A stretch of DNA of 64,000 bases, taken from assembly GCF_014196625.1 (NCBI RefSeq), contig NZ_JACIDZ010000009.1, positions 62,001-126,000 on the forward strand, read 5' to 3'. The stretch is from Martelella radicis. Its GTDB lineage: Bacteria; Pseudomonadota; Alphaproteobacteria; Rhizobiales; Rhizobiaceae. Position 1 is the first letter of the stretch, and each line of letters starts with the position of its first letter. Shown piece after piece: positions 55,528 through 64,000 of the stretch. The position numbers and the translations under genes were made by a program. Below the pieces are notes generated by a model that was not told where the DNA came from, made no database searches, and saw only the letters and a list, made by a program, of their open reading frames with translations.

Positions 55528-55988
55528 CGGTCGACCCTCTTGGAAACCGTGATCGCCTCGCCGGCAACCGAGCATCGAAGCCGCAGCATGTTGCGGGCAT
55601 GCCACCAGGCCTCGACCTCAGCGGCCTCGCCGGTCATGTCCTCGGCCCAGAACAGGCTTTCGCTGGCGAAATACTCCGTCAGCAGACGGGTCTCCTCTGT
55701 CCGCTTGTTGCGCGACAGCAGCCAGAGCCTCGAGCCGGCGAAACGCCCGTCGATATCCAGCGCATCGCCGGGGCTGCCGCGCCGCTCGAGCAGAGAGGAG
55801 GGGGCGGCATCCCATTGCGTCCGCCCGTCCGGCAATTCATCGCCATCGAGCGCACGGGCATCGAAGCCGATCGACAGCAGCATGGGCGTCGCTGGCGTCA
55901 CGTCGATCACGAGATCGCCGTCGTCTCCGATCGCGAGATCGCAGGCGCGGGCATCTGCATCGAGAATGAGGGCGGCATCGCAAAACAT
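55524..55988 (-). CDS. GP46-family baseplate protein
   Basis: A 154-residue Mu gp46-like protein: DGDLVID at the front and GSRLWLLSRNKRTEETRLLTEYF in the middle, the hallmark of the family. It is the gpW/gp25-type wedge component. Coupled to the gp47 gene by ATGA overlap. Confidence 0.9.
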   Translation of the reverse strand: MFCDAALILDADARACDLAIGDDGDLVIDVTPATPMLLSIGFDARALDGDELPDGRTQWDAAPSSLLERRGSPGDALDIDGRFAGSRLWLLSRNKRTEETRLLTEYFASESLFWAEDMTGEAAEVEAWWHARNMLRLRCSVAGEAITVSKRVDR

Positions 55989-56045
55989 GCCCGCGAAAAT
56001 GCCACGCGCGCGCGTATTCCGGTCATGCCTGCCTTTGGGGGTATG

Positions 56046-56567
56046 TCAGTCCATGTTGGGGCTTGGCGGAGGACCGCCCGCATGGTTGTGGCCGTTATAG
56101 CGGTCGCGCATTTCCTGCATCGAGCCGTTCTTGTCGGTCACATTGCCGGTCGCTTCGATGTCGCCGGTCACCTTGACGATCTGGGCGGTGATGAACACGC
56201 CTGCGTCGGTCTGGATCGTGATTTGCGCGCCGGTCTTGATATCGAGCGTGCCGTCGGCCTGCAAGATCATCCGATCGCCGCTCTTGTTGTAGCAGCCGAC
56301 CTCGCCTTCCTTCAGCCCGCCCATGCGCGCCGATGGATTGGCGACGGGCAGAACGACCAGATCGCCCTCATCGCCGCCGACCGCCAGCACGATCGCCAGC
56401 GCGCCGTCCTCGGGCACGTGGGCCGCGAAGCCATAGGGCTGCATGATCTCGACATTGTCACGCCAGACGCCATCGGCGACCTCGACCGAGGCGGTCTGCA
56501 TCGCGCCGTCATCCCTGACGTTCTTGAGCACGGCCCTACGGATCATCCCGCGATTGGTGTCGGTCAT
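56046..56567 (-). CDS. Baseplate spike protein (Mu gp45-like)
   Basis: A 173-residue gpV/gp45-type spike: an OB-like N-terminal part (QTASVEVADGVW), the beta-helix part with DGTLDIKTGAQITIQTD, and the C-terminal HNHAGG of the iron-binding tip. It pierces the host outer membrane during tail contraction. Confidence 0.9.
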   Translation of the reverse strand: MTDTNRGMIRRAVLKNVRDDGAMQTASVEVADGVWRDNVEIMQPYGFAAHVPEDGALAIVLAVGGDEGDLVVLPVANPSARMGGLKEGEVGCYNKSGDRMILQADGTLDIKTGAQITIQTDAGVFITAQIVKVTGDIEATGNVTDKNGSMQEMRDRYNGHNHAGGPPPSPNMD

Positions 56568-56586
56568 CTGGTCCTCCTGGCGCCGC

Positions 56587-57774
56587 TCACAATGGCTCCG
56601 CTGTCGTATCCAGCGCCTTCTTCGGTTTGGCGACCTTGTTCTTGCGCTGTTTCCTCTTCGGATCGCCCTCCTGGAACGCGTCCGGAGAGGTCACGGCGAG
56701 ACTGGTGATCGCGCCGTCATCATTGTTCTGGATGAAGGTCACCTTCGAGATCAGCATGTCGCGCGCGATGTCGTTGAAGGCGTCGGAGACCGGCACGATC
56801 GTGTTCGGCCGCCAGAGCGCGCCGTCGACGGAATGCCCCTTCATGACATAGGTGATCTCCTCGGCCGCTCCGCGCGCCGTGTTGCGCCGCCATTCCGCCT
56901 CGGCGCGGGCTGCATCATGATCGGCCTTGGTGCGGGCCAGATAGACCTTCGGTCGGTAGCGGCCGATTTCCTCATCCTCCGCCACGCCCGTCGCCGCCGT
57001 GCCGGCGCGCTCGGCGCTGGTGGCAGCGCCGTCGCCCGCCGCCCGATCGGCGGGCGGAAGCGGCTCGGCCGTCACGTCGAGCTTCGCCTGGCCGCGCGCC
57101 TTGCCGGCCCGTTCCGACGTGCCGCGCACCACGGTTTTCGAATAGCGGCCCTCATCGCTCTCGTCGATCGAGGCCTTCAGAACATTCCCCGGCAGCGAGA
57201 TCCTGCCTGCCGCCTTCTGCTCGCCGGTTCGGGTGATCACGACATTGCCGACGCCGTCAGACAGGACGCGCGCCTGGCGCTGCCGCGCGCCTTTCTCGAT
57301 CGCAACGAACGGACTTTCGTCGAGGTCGATCGAATAGCGCGCGAACGGCGCGCCGGTGTCGATCTCGTTGCGGACGCCAAGACCGTAGGGCTTGATGATG
57401 CGGCTGACCGCGTCTTCCAGCTTCACATTGTGCATTTCGGCCGGCGTGTCATCGATGAGCGCCGTGCAGTCGACCAGGTCGCCGAGCTTGCAGCGGCCTT
57501 CCACGGTGATGTCGGCGAACTGGCTCTCGATATTGGAGGAGCGCTTTTCGATATGACCGTTCAGAACGACCGTGCCGTCGACCTTGATCGAGACCTTCGT
57601 GCCGCGCTTCAGCCGCTTGTTCTTCGCGCCATGGACATGGGCGAGCGTTGCCGCCGATGCCGCGTGATCATGGCAGTAGAGCGAGAAATGGGCTGCGAAC
57701 TCCTTCATGTCGAGCGCCACTTCCGCGCCCGTCCAGCCGTCGAACCGCGCGCCGTCGATCGTGACCTCAATCAT
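56587..57774 (-). CDS. Baseplate hub protein (Mu gp44/gpP-like)
   Basis: A 395-residue gpP/GpD-type hub: an N-terminal domain with VTIDGARFDGWTG and LKRGTKVSIKVDG, and a central part with PFVAIEKGARQRQARVLSDGVGN. A long charged linker (about residues 235-290) and a lysine-rich end are unusual but compatible. The start overlaps the gp43 stop by four bases. Confidence 0.88.
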   Translation of the reverse strand: MIEVTIDGARFDGWTGAEVALDMKEFAAHFSLYCHDHAASAATLAHVHGAKNKRLKRGTKVSIKVDGTVVLNGHIEKRSSNIESQFADITVEGRCKLGDLVDCTALIDDTPAEMHNVKLEDAVSRIIKPYGLGVRNEIDTGAPFARYSIDLDESPFVAIEKGARQRQARVLSDGVGNVVITRTGEQKAAGRISLPGNVLKASIDESDEGRYSKTVVRGTSERAGKARGQAKLDVTAEPLPPADRAAGDGAATSAERAGTAATGVAEDEEIGRYRPKVYLARTKADHDAARAEAEWRRNTARGAAEEITYVMKGHSVDGALWRPNTIVPVSDAFNDIARDMLISKVTFIQNNDDGAITSLAVTSPDAFQEGDPKRKQRKNKVAKPKKALDTTAEPL

Positions 57775-59003
57775 TGTCTCAACACCTTCACCTCGCCGGC
57801 CGGTAACCGGGCCGGATGGCGCGGACGGTTGCGCGAAACGATATCGAGCCAGACCGCTTCAAGCCCGGCCGGATCGTCGCCGGCGACATGGGCGGCGACC
57901 AGCCAGGCGTCGGTAGGGCTGGCGAGCTCCACGGCCAGCGTTTCCGGCAATTGCCCTATGATCTCGTTGAGCGCGGCCGACGTCTCCGCCTTCAGCGTTT
58001 CAAGCCCGGAAACCAACCCGTCGGCCTCGCCCTCATAGCGGCCGGATGACAGGCTCCCGGCAGCCGCGATTAGCCGGTCGGCCGCCGACAGCGTGAGCGA
58101 ACGCGTTGACAGCGCGCGTTCCGCGCTGGCGAAAGGGGTATAGGGGATTTGCGCGACGGCCTGCGCCAGGCAATGCGCCGCGGCGCACGCCAGAAGAGCG
58201 CGATCGGGATCCGACGGCGCATCGTCGATCGCCGCCGACACCGCGTCCGACAGGGCCGCACCAAGCGACGTCAGCGCCTCGGGCCTTGCGTTGTTCTCCG
58301 GTTCGGCCCCGGCCGCCGCTGCCACGAATGGCGCGTCGGAGGCCTCGCCGAATCGTCCGCTCAACTGGACGAGCGCGCCGTCAAAGCTCTCCGGCGTCGT
58401 GGGTGCCATCGATCGGGCTGTCTGGTTGAGGCGCGGCAGGAACCGGCCGGAACCTGCGACCGGCTGCAACTGGCCGACGGCTGCGCGCACAATGCCGGCG
58501 CTACGGCCGACCGCACGCGTCCGGGCGGCCGAGATCGCGCGCGTCGAGACGACCGAGGACAGTGCCGAAGCGGCCAGGCCAACCAGGGCCACGGCCGAAA
58601 GCACCCCTGAAAGCCCGTTTGAAAGGCTCGTAAAGCCCGTTTGAACCCGACGAAACTTCGCGGAAAACCGGACGGCGCGCAGCTCCCGCGAGGCGACCGA
58701 GATCGTGGCCGGCTCGGCAAGGATCACCTGCATCGGCCCGCGCCATGGATGGATAAGCATGGCAGGCCCCGGCCGCTCGAACGCGGCCTCAAGGGCAAGC
58801 GCCTGCGCCTGGTAAAAGTCGCCGATGATCACGCCATTGAGCGTGATCTCTCCGGCATTGCGCCCGAAATCGTCATAGGCCGCGTCGTCGATGCCTGGAA
58901 ACAGATATTCGACCAGACGTCTTCCGGCCGTGGTCGACGTATCCGGCACGTCAAAGGCGATGCCCCGATAAAAGCCCTGCACCAATCCCGGAAGCCTCGC
59001 CAT
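57771..59003 (-). CDS. Mu gp43-like DNA circularisation/tail protein
   Basis: A 410-residue protein of the Mu gp43 (gpN) family: FDVPDTSTTAGRRLVEYLFPG at the N-terminus and HPWRGPMQV in the domain, followed by a hydrophobic helical stretch around residues 130-165. It joins tape measure and baseplate. Its ATG overlaps the tape measure stop. Confidence 0.88.
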   Translation of the reverse strand: MARLPGLVQGFYRGIAFDVPDTSTTAGRRLVEYLFPGIDDAAYDDFGRNAGEITLNGVIIGDFYQAQALALEAAFERPGPAMLIHPWRGPMQVILAEPATISVASRELRAVRFSAKFRRVQTGFTSLSNGLSGVLSAVALVGLAASALSSVVSTRAISAARTRAVGRSAGIVRAAVGQLQPVAGSGRFLPRLNQTARSMAPTTPESFDGALVQLSGRFGEASDAPFVAAAAGAEPENNARPEALTSLGAALSDAVSAAIDDAPSDPDRALLACAAAHCLAQAVAQIPYTPFASAERALSTRSLTLSAADRLIAAAGSLSSGRYEGEADGLVSGLETLKAETSAALNEIIGQLPETLAVELASPTDAWLVAAHVAGDDPAGLEAVWLDIVSRNRPRHPARLPAGEVKVLRQ

Positions 59004-61303
59004 CAGGGCATTCCCACAGAATTGCCGCCTTGAAGCGTGAAGTTTCCGCCCTTCGACTGTGAGGATGTCGACACTACGTTCGTGCCAGGCGCGCTTTCCA
59101 CTACGATCTTGCCGCTCATTTCCGCCGAATTATTGTTCGCCGGTTGCTGCGGCAGCTGCTGGCTCTGCATCCCGCCAGTGCCGCCCATCCACTTCGGACG
59201 GTCCTCCCAGCTCGGCCAGCTGATCAGCGAAGAGATGTTGATGTTGCCGATCGCAGCGAGAATGCGGCTGCCAATGTTGCTGAACCAGGTAATCAACTCA
59301 TCGATCTTGCCCTTGACGGCATCGACCATGGCCTGCGCCGCCTTTGCACCAGCATCGCGGAAACCAGCTTCCATCTCGTCGGAATAGTCCTTCATGGTGA
59401 AGGCCGACTTGATGCTGCCCCAGAGATCGAGACTGGAGAACCAGCCGGTGAGCCAGCTCCACCAGCCCTCGACGACGGCCCGCGCATCCGCCAGTTGGGC
59501 GCGGACGGCCGGAACGTCGATGCCGAAGGCAGCGCCAAGGTCGATCAGCTGGCTATCGACCCAGCCAGCGAAGTCGGTCAGCGCGCCCATCACATCGGCG
59601 ATGGCATCCCACATCACCGAGGACCAGCCGGCGATGAAATTCGAGATCGGCTCCCAATAGCGCCAGACGGCGAAGGCCACCCCGGCGACGGCGGCGATCA
59701 GCGCCCAGACCGGAGCCGTGACGGCCGCCGCCGCGCCGCCGATCGCCGCAAGGCCGCTTGCCAGCCAGCTGATGCCCGGAATCGCAAACAGCATCCCGCG
59801 TAGCCCCACGGCCAGCCGCCCCAGCCACGACAGCTTCACGCCGCTCATGGTGGCGAGCGCCGTCTGCAGCGCGATCGTGCCGGCAGCGGCGCGGTAGAGA
59901 TATGTCCCGAGCGTCCACGCTCCGCGCGAGGCCATCAGGAACGGCGAGGCAAGCAGCTGCAGCCCTGCAATCACGGCAGGCAGAACGAAGCCCACGACCC
60001 CGAGCGCTCCGCCGAGCAGCACAGCCGCGCCGGCGAAGACTAGAGCCTTATCCACCGCGCCGTCGGTCTCATCGTTCCAGGCGCGCAGCTGAGCCAACCC
60101 GGCCTTCAGATGTTGGTTGATCTTCGGCAGCCATTCGCCAAAGGCCATCCCGACCTCGCGAACGCCCTGCGTTCCGATCTCGCGGAACGTGATGAGCTGG
60201 CGGTTATGCCCCTCTATCTGGGTGTCGAAGTCGGCGGCGATTACCGAGCCGTCGGCGGTCGCCATCTTGTCGCGGATCGCCTTGTACTCATCGACATTGG
60301 CCATGAACGGAATCAGGAAATCCATGACCTGCTGGTCCTGGAAAAGTTCCCCGAGCGCGCCAGCGCCGGCGATCTGGGCGAGCTGCTCGCGGACGGCGTC
60401 GAGCGCCTCAGCGCCTTCAAGCCCGTTGGCCTTGGCCGTTTCCATCATATCGGCAATCTGATTTTCAGAAATGCCGGTGAGCTTTGTCACCTTCTGTAGG
60501 ACCGCCTCGATCGGATTGATGCCTTTCGTGGCGGCATCCTGCATCACCGCCTGGATATCGACGCCCATCTCGGCGAAGTTCTTGACCGTCGCCGGCGCGA
60601 GGATCTTCGACAGGAAGTTCTTGAGGTTGTTCGCGGCCTCGGCCGGATCAGCCGTGCCCTTGCGCGCGATCTGCAGAGCCGCCCCAAGGAAGCCAACGGC
60701 CTCCTGTCCTTTGACGCCGAACTTTGCCACCTGGCTTGTAAGTGACGGGAAATAGCGCGCCATATCCTTCAGTTCGAAAGCCCCTAGCTTGCCAGAGGTC
60801 ACCAGCATCGCCAGAACTCGTTCGATCTCGTTGGCGGGTACACCCAGTGTGAGCATGGACGCCGTGGCAACTGCGGCGATATCGTCCGTTGCCGCGTTGG
60901 CTGCCGTGGAAACCCTGGCGATATCATCGATCGCGCCGTCGATCAGCGCACCATCGAGACCGGCTGCGTACATGTTGGCGACGGCGGATGAGATTCCTTC
61001 CGAAGTCTGCCCCGTGGCAAGCGCAAGGTCTTCGAACCGCGATTTCTGGTCTTCGGTAAATTTGAATGCGGCCGCACCGGTGAGTTCGGCCGTGCCCGCC
61101 ATGTCCAGCAGCGTTTGCTGAAACTCTGCCGCCTCCGAGATCGGTGCTATGAAGGAGATGCCGGCGATCGCCGCGCCGACGATGCCGATGCGACTGGCGA
61201 GCGAGGTAAAGCCTCGTACCGCGCCGGACAGCCGGCGCAGCGGGCCGCTCATCAGGTCGCGCAGGCGAACAAGAACGTCGAGCGCCATCTGTCCGGCAGC
61301 CAT
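59003..61303 (-). CDS. Phage tail tape measure protein
   Basis: A 766-residue tape measure protein of the TP901 type: AAEFQQTLLDMAGTAELTGA, LTSQVAKFGVKGQEAVGFLG, then long hydrophobic helices (about residues 430-560). With about 1.5 angstrom per residue the tail would be near 115 nm. The start is 1 bp past the frameshifted chaperone stop, so translation is likely coupled to it. Confidence 0.92.
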   Translation of the reverse strand: MAAGQMALDVLVRLRDLMSGPLRRLSGAVRGFTSLASRIGIVGAAIAGISFIAPISEAAEFQQTLLDMAGTAELTGAAAFKFTEDQKSRFEDLALATGQTSEGISSAVANMYAAGLDGALIDGAIDDIARVSTAANAATDDIAAVATASMLTLGVPANEIERVLAMLVTSGKLGAFELKDMARYFPSLTSQVAKFGVKGQEAVGFLGAALQIARKGTADPAEAANNLKNFLSKILAPATVKNFAEMGVDIQAVMQDAATKGINPIEAVLQKVTKLTGISENQIADMMETAKANGLEGAEALDAVREQLAQIAGAGALGELFQDQQVMDFLIPFMANVDEYKAIRDKMATADGSVIAADFDTQIEGHNRQLITFREIGTQGVREVGMAFGEWLPKINQHLKAGLAQLRAWNDETDGAVDKALVFAGAAVLLGGALGVVGFVLPAVIAGLQLLASPFLMASRGAWTLGTYLYRAAAGTIALQTALATMSGVKLSWLGRLAVGLRGMLFAIPGISWLASGLAAIGGAAAAVTAPVWALIAAVAGVAFAVWRYWEPISNFIAGWSSVMWDAIADVMGALTDFAGWVDSQLIDLGAAFGIDVPAVRAQLADARAVVEGWWSWLTGWFSSLDLWGSIKSAFTMKDYSDEMEAGFRDAGAKAAQAMVDAVKGKIDELITWFSNIGSRILAAIGNINISSLISWPSWEDRPKWMGGTGGMQSQQLPQQPANNNSAEMSGKIVVESAPGTNVVSTSSQSKGGNFTLQGGNSVGMP

Positions 61304-61304
61304 G

Positions 61305-61909
61305 TCAGTTCTCCTTCATCGCCTTGCGCGCCGTCATGATCGCATTCCACCAGAACCGCAGTTCCCGATCGTCCATATTCAGGATTTCGGCCGCGCTGAA
61401 GCTGCTCGTTTCAGCAAGGAAGCCGATCAGGACGTCCGCGTTTTCCGGCCACTGGTCAAAAAATGGTTCAGCACCCGGCCGCCATTGGCAATGTCGCTTG
61501 CGTCCATCTTGTCCCAGACCGCGTTCATCACAGCCTGGTTGAGGCGGCATGAGCGCGCGAAGGTGACGATGTTCTGCATGTTGTCCGGCGCTTCACCGAT
61601 CACACGGGTGTCGGCCCCGTTGAGACGATGGAAGGTCAGGCTCTTGAACACCTTCTCCTTGATCTTGCCCGAGGCGCGGACCTTGATGCGCACAGTGTCG
61701 TAGAGCGGCAGCGTGATCGTGCCGTCGTCGTTGCGGATGGCATGCGACGGAAGCTTGTCGAGCGGGTCGGTGGCGTCCTCGTCGACGATTTCATCGTCGG
61801 CCGCTATCGCATCGCCGAAGACGGCAACATCCTCAACCTCGGTTTCGTCAACGATGGCGTCGTCGCCATCAAGGTCAATTGCGATTTCAGCTTTGGTGCG
61901 CGCGCTCAT
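61305..61909 (-). CDS. Frameshifted tail assembly chaperone (gpG/GT-like fusion)
   Basis: A -1 shift at 61457-61463 would join the first 150 residues of the gp41-like protein to 51 residues of the overlapping frame, ending in EILNMDDRELRFWWNAIMTARKAMKEN, a typical end of the longer chaperone form. The fused product would be about 201 residues. The second frame has no credible start of its own and reaches to 2 bp before the tape measure ATG. Confidence 0.8.
61427..61909 (-). CDS. Tail assembly chaperone, unshifted form (Mu gp41-like)
   Basis: A 160-residue protein with an acidic N-terminal segment (DGDDAIVDETEVEDVAVFGD) and the core domain KIKEKVFKSLTFHRLNGADTR ... TFARSCRLNQAVMNAVWDKMD. The start at 61909 follows ACAGGAGAT and overlaps the tube protein stop by four bases. 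It keeps tape measure and tube protein in order during tail assembly. Confidence 0.88.
   Translation of the reverse strand: MSARTKAEIAIDLDGDDAIVDETEVEDVAVFGDAIAADDEIVDEDATDPLDKLPSHAIRNDDGTITLPLYDTVRIKVRASGKIKEKVFKSLTFHRLNGADTRVIGEAPDNMQNIVTFARSCRLNQAVMNAVWDKMDASDIANGGRVLNHFLTSGRKTRTS
61457..61463 (-). promoter_or_regulatory. Slippery heptamer for -1 frameshifting
   Basis: The minus strand reads T-TTT-TTG in the gp41-like frame, fitting X-XXY-YYZ. After slipping, TTT-TTT continues as GAC CAG TGG in the downstream frame. Confidence 0.8.
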
Positions 61910-62268
61910 CCGATGATCTCCTGTGCTTCGCCAGCGGCCCATTTCAATTCGATCTTGCCGCCTTCGCCGCCAGTGGCTTCCGGCTTGTCGTCGACGAGAA
62001 AGGCATCCTCGAAGACGTAAGTCTGGCCGGTGTCGCACACGACCTGAAGCTCGCCTTCCTCGTGATCCAGAAGGCTCACCAGCGACTGACCCTTTTCGAG
62101 ATTGGTGGTTGCCGTCACCTCGGAGCCCTGGAACTCCTGGGCGCGGGCAACGCCGCGACCATAGGTGACGGCGTTGTTCTTGATCCCGCCAAGGCGGAGC
62201 TTCGCGCCCTTTTCGACGGGGATCGTCCGGCCTTTCCAGACGATATCGACAATGCCAAGCGTCTGCAT
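61906..62268 (-). CDS. Phage tail tube protein
   Basis: A 120-residue tube protein: GIVDIVWKGRTIPVEKGAKLRLGG, GRGVARAQEFQGSEVTATTNLEKG and LQVVCDTGQTYVFEDAFL, all in the Mu gpM-type pattern. It forms the inner tube of the contractile tail. Confidence 0.92.
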   Translation of the reverse strand: MQTLGIVDIVWKGRTIPVEKGAKLRLGGIKNNAVTYGRGVARAQEFQGSEVTATTNLEKGQSLVSLLDHEEGELQVVCDTGQTYVFEDAFLVDDKPEATGGEGGKIELKWAAGEAQEIIG

Positions 62269-62280
62269 CGCGGGGTCTCC

Positions 62281-63765
62281 TTAAACGAGGAATTCGAGGC
62301 TGGAGGCAAACACCATCTGGTTGCCGACGATCTGGACGATCTGGCGCGCATTGGTGCGGTTGCGGTCGGTTTCATCGCGCTCGAAGGTCGACGCCTCGAT
62401 CGTCGCCTCGGCGTTTTCGATCCAGACCAGGCCGGCATAGCGCTGGCAGCGCGCCGCCCAGGTGCCCTTGATCCGGCCCGGCGATACCACGGCCGAGCCC
62501 GCCGCCCTGTCGCCATCGGCGCGGCGCGGCTGGAACTGCTTGCCGTCGTCGATCAGCTTGGCGCGCGGATAGAGCGAATTGAAATAGGCCGACCAGTCAT
62601 AGCGGATCCGCGACATGGTGGCCGGCACCATGATGTCCATCCAGGCATCGTCGAGAACATTGAGCGCGGTCTTCTTGTAGGTGGTCACCATGCGGTTGAT
62701 CACGGTCGAGCCGTCATCAAGGTGAAGATAGGTCGAGATCCCGTGCTGGAGCAGGAGATTGCGCTCCTCCTGGGTAAACTGGTCCTCGCTGTCAGGCGCT
62801 TCCACGCCGGTCACCACAAGGCTCTTGAGCTGCCGGGCCGGGTCGTTCGACAGATGGAAGGCGGCAAGCGCGCAGTCGGCGGCCGCATGCGCCCAGGACG
62901 ATGTCGGCGAACGCGACAGGCAGGAAAGCGAGAGATAGGCGCAATTGGTCAGATCGCCGAGCGCCACCGCCTGGGCATAGGTTGCCCGCTTGCCGGTAAA
63001 GCCATGGCAGTCGAGCCTGGCGGTCGCCACATAGCGCGTCTTCAGCCATTCGGCGAAGAGTTGCACATTGGTGTTATCCGACCAGGGATGCACGAGCTTG
63101 GTGAACCAGCTGTTCTCGATCAGGTCGAGCACGTCCGTGAGGTCCGGATTGCCCGAGCCGCCCGCCATATCGGCAATCGCGATCGTCAGGCCATCGGGCA
63201 CCGGCTGGGCGGCCGCGTCGACGCGCAGGTCGATGTCGTTGCCGATCTCGCCGCCATTCTTCGCCGTCACGGTGACGACGCCGGCGGCGGCCGTTGCGGT
63301 CACAACGATATCGGGGTCGCCGCTGATGGCGGCCGCAAGCTTTGTGGCAAGGTCGGCGACGGCATCGGTGGCAAGCGCCGTCATGCGCACCTGTCGGCCC
63401 GCGATCTTGAACCGCAGCACGGTCGACTGGGATGCCGCACCCGTGAACGTGATCGTGCCGGTGGCCTTGACCGCGTCGCCGGCATCCTCAAGCGCCGTCA
63501 CATAGAGCGGCGTCGTCTTGTTGACCTTGCGGAAGGCGGCGACCTGCTCGGCGCCGATCGAGCCACGGCCGAACCAGGCAATCGCCTCGTCGCCGCGCGT
63601 GATCTGGCGGGTCTGGCCGGGTTCGAGCGTGCCGGCGGCAAGCTTGTGGCCGGCGACCAGAACCTTTTCCGGCCAGGCGTAGACGCCCTTCTGGCTGTAA
63701 TTCGGCTTGACCTCGATAAAGACCGCGGGGTCGTACCAGGTCATCGGGATTTCATCAAAGGTCAT
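62281..63765 (-). CDS. Phage tail sheath protein
   Basis: A 494-residue sheath protein of the Mu gpL type: N-terminal PAVFIEVKPNYSQKG, the middle domain, and the C-terminal AGLVWIENAEATIEASTFERDETDRNR. It contracts to drive the tube. The tube gene follows after 12 bp. Confidence 0.92.
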   Translation of the reverse strand: MTFDEIPMTWYDPAVFIEVKPNYSQKGVYAWPEKVLVAGHKLAAGTLEPGQTRQITRGDEAIAWFGRGSIGAEQVAAFRKVNKTTPLYVTALEDAGDAVKATGTITFTGAASQSTVLRFKIAGRQVRMTALATDAVADLATKLAAAISGDPDIVVTATAAAGVVTVTAKNGGEIGNDIDLRVDAAAQPVPDGLTIAIADMAGGSGNPDLTDVLDLIENSWFTKLVHPWSDNTNVQLFAEWLKTRYVATARLDCHGFTGKRATYAQAVALGDLTNCAYLSLSCLSRSPTSSWAHAAADCALAAFHLSNDPARQLKSLVVTGVEAPDSEDQFTQEERNLLLQHGISTYLHLDDGSTVINRMVTTYKKTALNVLDDAWMDIMVPATMSRIRYDWSAYFNSLYPRAKLIDDGKQFQPRRADGDRAAGSAVVSPGRIKGTWAARCQRYAGLVWIENAEATIEASTFERDETDRNRTNARQIVQIVGNQMVFASSLEFLV

Positions 63766-63768
63766 CGA

Positions 63769-63960
63769 TCAGTCCTTTTCAGGGGTGGTGGTCTTGGTCG
63801 CGGCCGGGCGTCTGGCCTCGACCAGGTCGCCATCCTTCAGGCGGCGGCGCACAAACAGCGTGTTGTTGACGGCAAGGCCTTCGGCCGTGACGACATCGCC
63901 ATTCGGCAGAGGCACAGACGTCAGACCCGCGCCGGGTTTCACGAATTTCAAATCGGCCAT
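63769..63960 (-). CDS. DUF2635 protein (Mu gp38-like)
   Basis: A 63-residue protein with VKPGAGLTSVPLPNG (usual VRPAxG..VPDP..G region) and NTLFVRRRLKDGDL, matching DUF2635, found between gp37 and sheath in Mu-type phages. Confidence 0.88.
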   Translation of the reverse strand: MADLKFVKPGAGLTSVPLPNGDVVTAEGLAVNNTLFVRRRLKDGDLVEARRPAATKTTTPEKD

Positions 63961-63963
63961 CTG

Positions 63964-64000
63964 TCAGGCTCCCGTGATTTCGTCTTGAGGGGTGATGTCG
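63964..64000 (-). CDS. C-terminal end of a DUF1834/gp37-like gene (partial)
   Basis: Only the last 11 codons are visible (ending DEITGA, then TGA), three bases before the DUF2635 start. The position is that of Mu gp37; the identity is from context only. Confidence 0.45.
   Translation of the reverse strand, partial: DITPQDEITGA

Larger units (their letters stand above)
47942..64000. mobile_element. Prophage with Mu-type contractile tail module (continues past the window)
   Basis: From tRNA-Ser to the right edge all genes lie on the minus strand, and the tail genes follow the Mu order gp37 to gp48 when read right to left, then fibres, a DNA methylase, and an AT-richer accessory end. The boundary at the tRNA-Ser 3' end fits tRNA-targeted integration, whereas Mu-type phages insert by transposition. 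The integrase or transposase is not in the window, so the mechanism and other end are unknown. Confidence 0.85.

Noticed and set aside
1-64000. CRISPR array, rRNA genes, insertion sequences
   Set aside because: No regularly spaced direct repeats, rRNA sequence or transposase gene was seen.

Overview
The window looks like an alphaproteobacterial chromosome of the Rhizobiales, probably Rhizobiaceae-like. The grounds are high G+C, the order and sequence style of the housekeeping genes (glyQ/glyS around lemA, a rplU-rpmA-GNAT-GNAT block, a DUF6101 protein, a TTG-started polyprenyl synthase) and palindromic intergenic repeats of the rhizobial type. Genus cannot be fixed. A probable ectoine-degradation locus and an N-acetyl-D-glutamate-type pair would fit a saline or marine member such as Martelella, but that is inference.

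Layout. 1-3.2 kb: methylcitrate cycle genes prpD-prpC-prpB (propionate use, minus strand), then a sugar-porter MFS gene. 4.9-6.8 kb: a TPP riboswitch controlling a thiX-thiY pyrimidine uptake pair with no ATPase gene beside it. 7-17 kb: glyS, a secreted protein, DUF2207 membrane protein, class I-type aroA, lemA, glyQ and putP, with several palindromic repeats, one of which is read in frame inside the DUF2207 gene. 17-27 kb: S49 peptidase, methyltransferase, DUF2007, polyprenyl diphosphate synthase, TPR protein, ispE, moaB, glycosyltransferase, radical SAM protein, rnhB and tRNA-Pro(CGG). 27-30 kb: a phosphohexomutase/GDP-mannose pair. 30-32 kb: DUF1611 (DgcN-like) and enolase-superfamily epimerase (DgcA-like) behind a promoter bracketed by a 12-bp inverted repeat. 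32-34 kb: a COG0523 GTPase with a Zur-like box. 34-38.6 kb: a GntR-controlled catabolic locus (M24 ectoine-hydrolase-like, M20 deacetylase, FCD-GntR, divergent class III aminotransferase) with two TTGTRYACAA operators. 39-47.5 kb: DUF6101, ubiA, cfa, membrane protein, tex, two GNATs, rpmA, rplU.

47.9 kb to the right edge: directly after tRNA-Ser(CGA) comes a prophage, all on the minus strand. It has an AT-richer accessory segment (two unrecognised genes and unusual nested direct repeats), a D12 DNA adenine methylase, tail fibre genes and a Mu-type contractile tail module running from DUF1834/DUF2635, sheath, tube, frameshifted tail chaperone and tape measure through gp43-gp48. The window ends inside the prophage, so its heads, regulators and integrase or transposase are not seen.

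The observations most worth following are the 135-bp (45-codon) palindromic repeat carried in frame in the DUF2207 gene, the two-operator divergent catabolic locus, the T-TTT-TTG frameshift in the tail chaperone, and the unrecognised prophage accessory genes next to tRNA-Ser.
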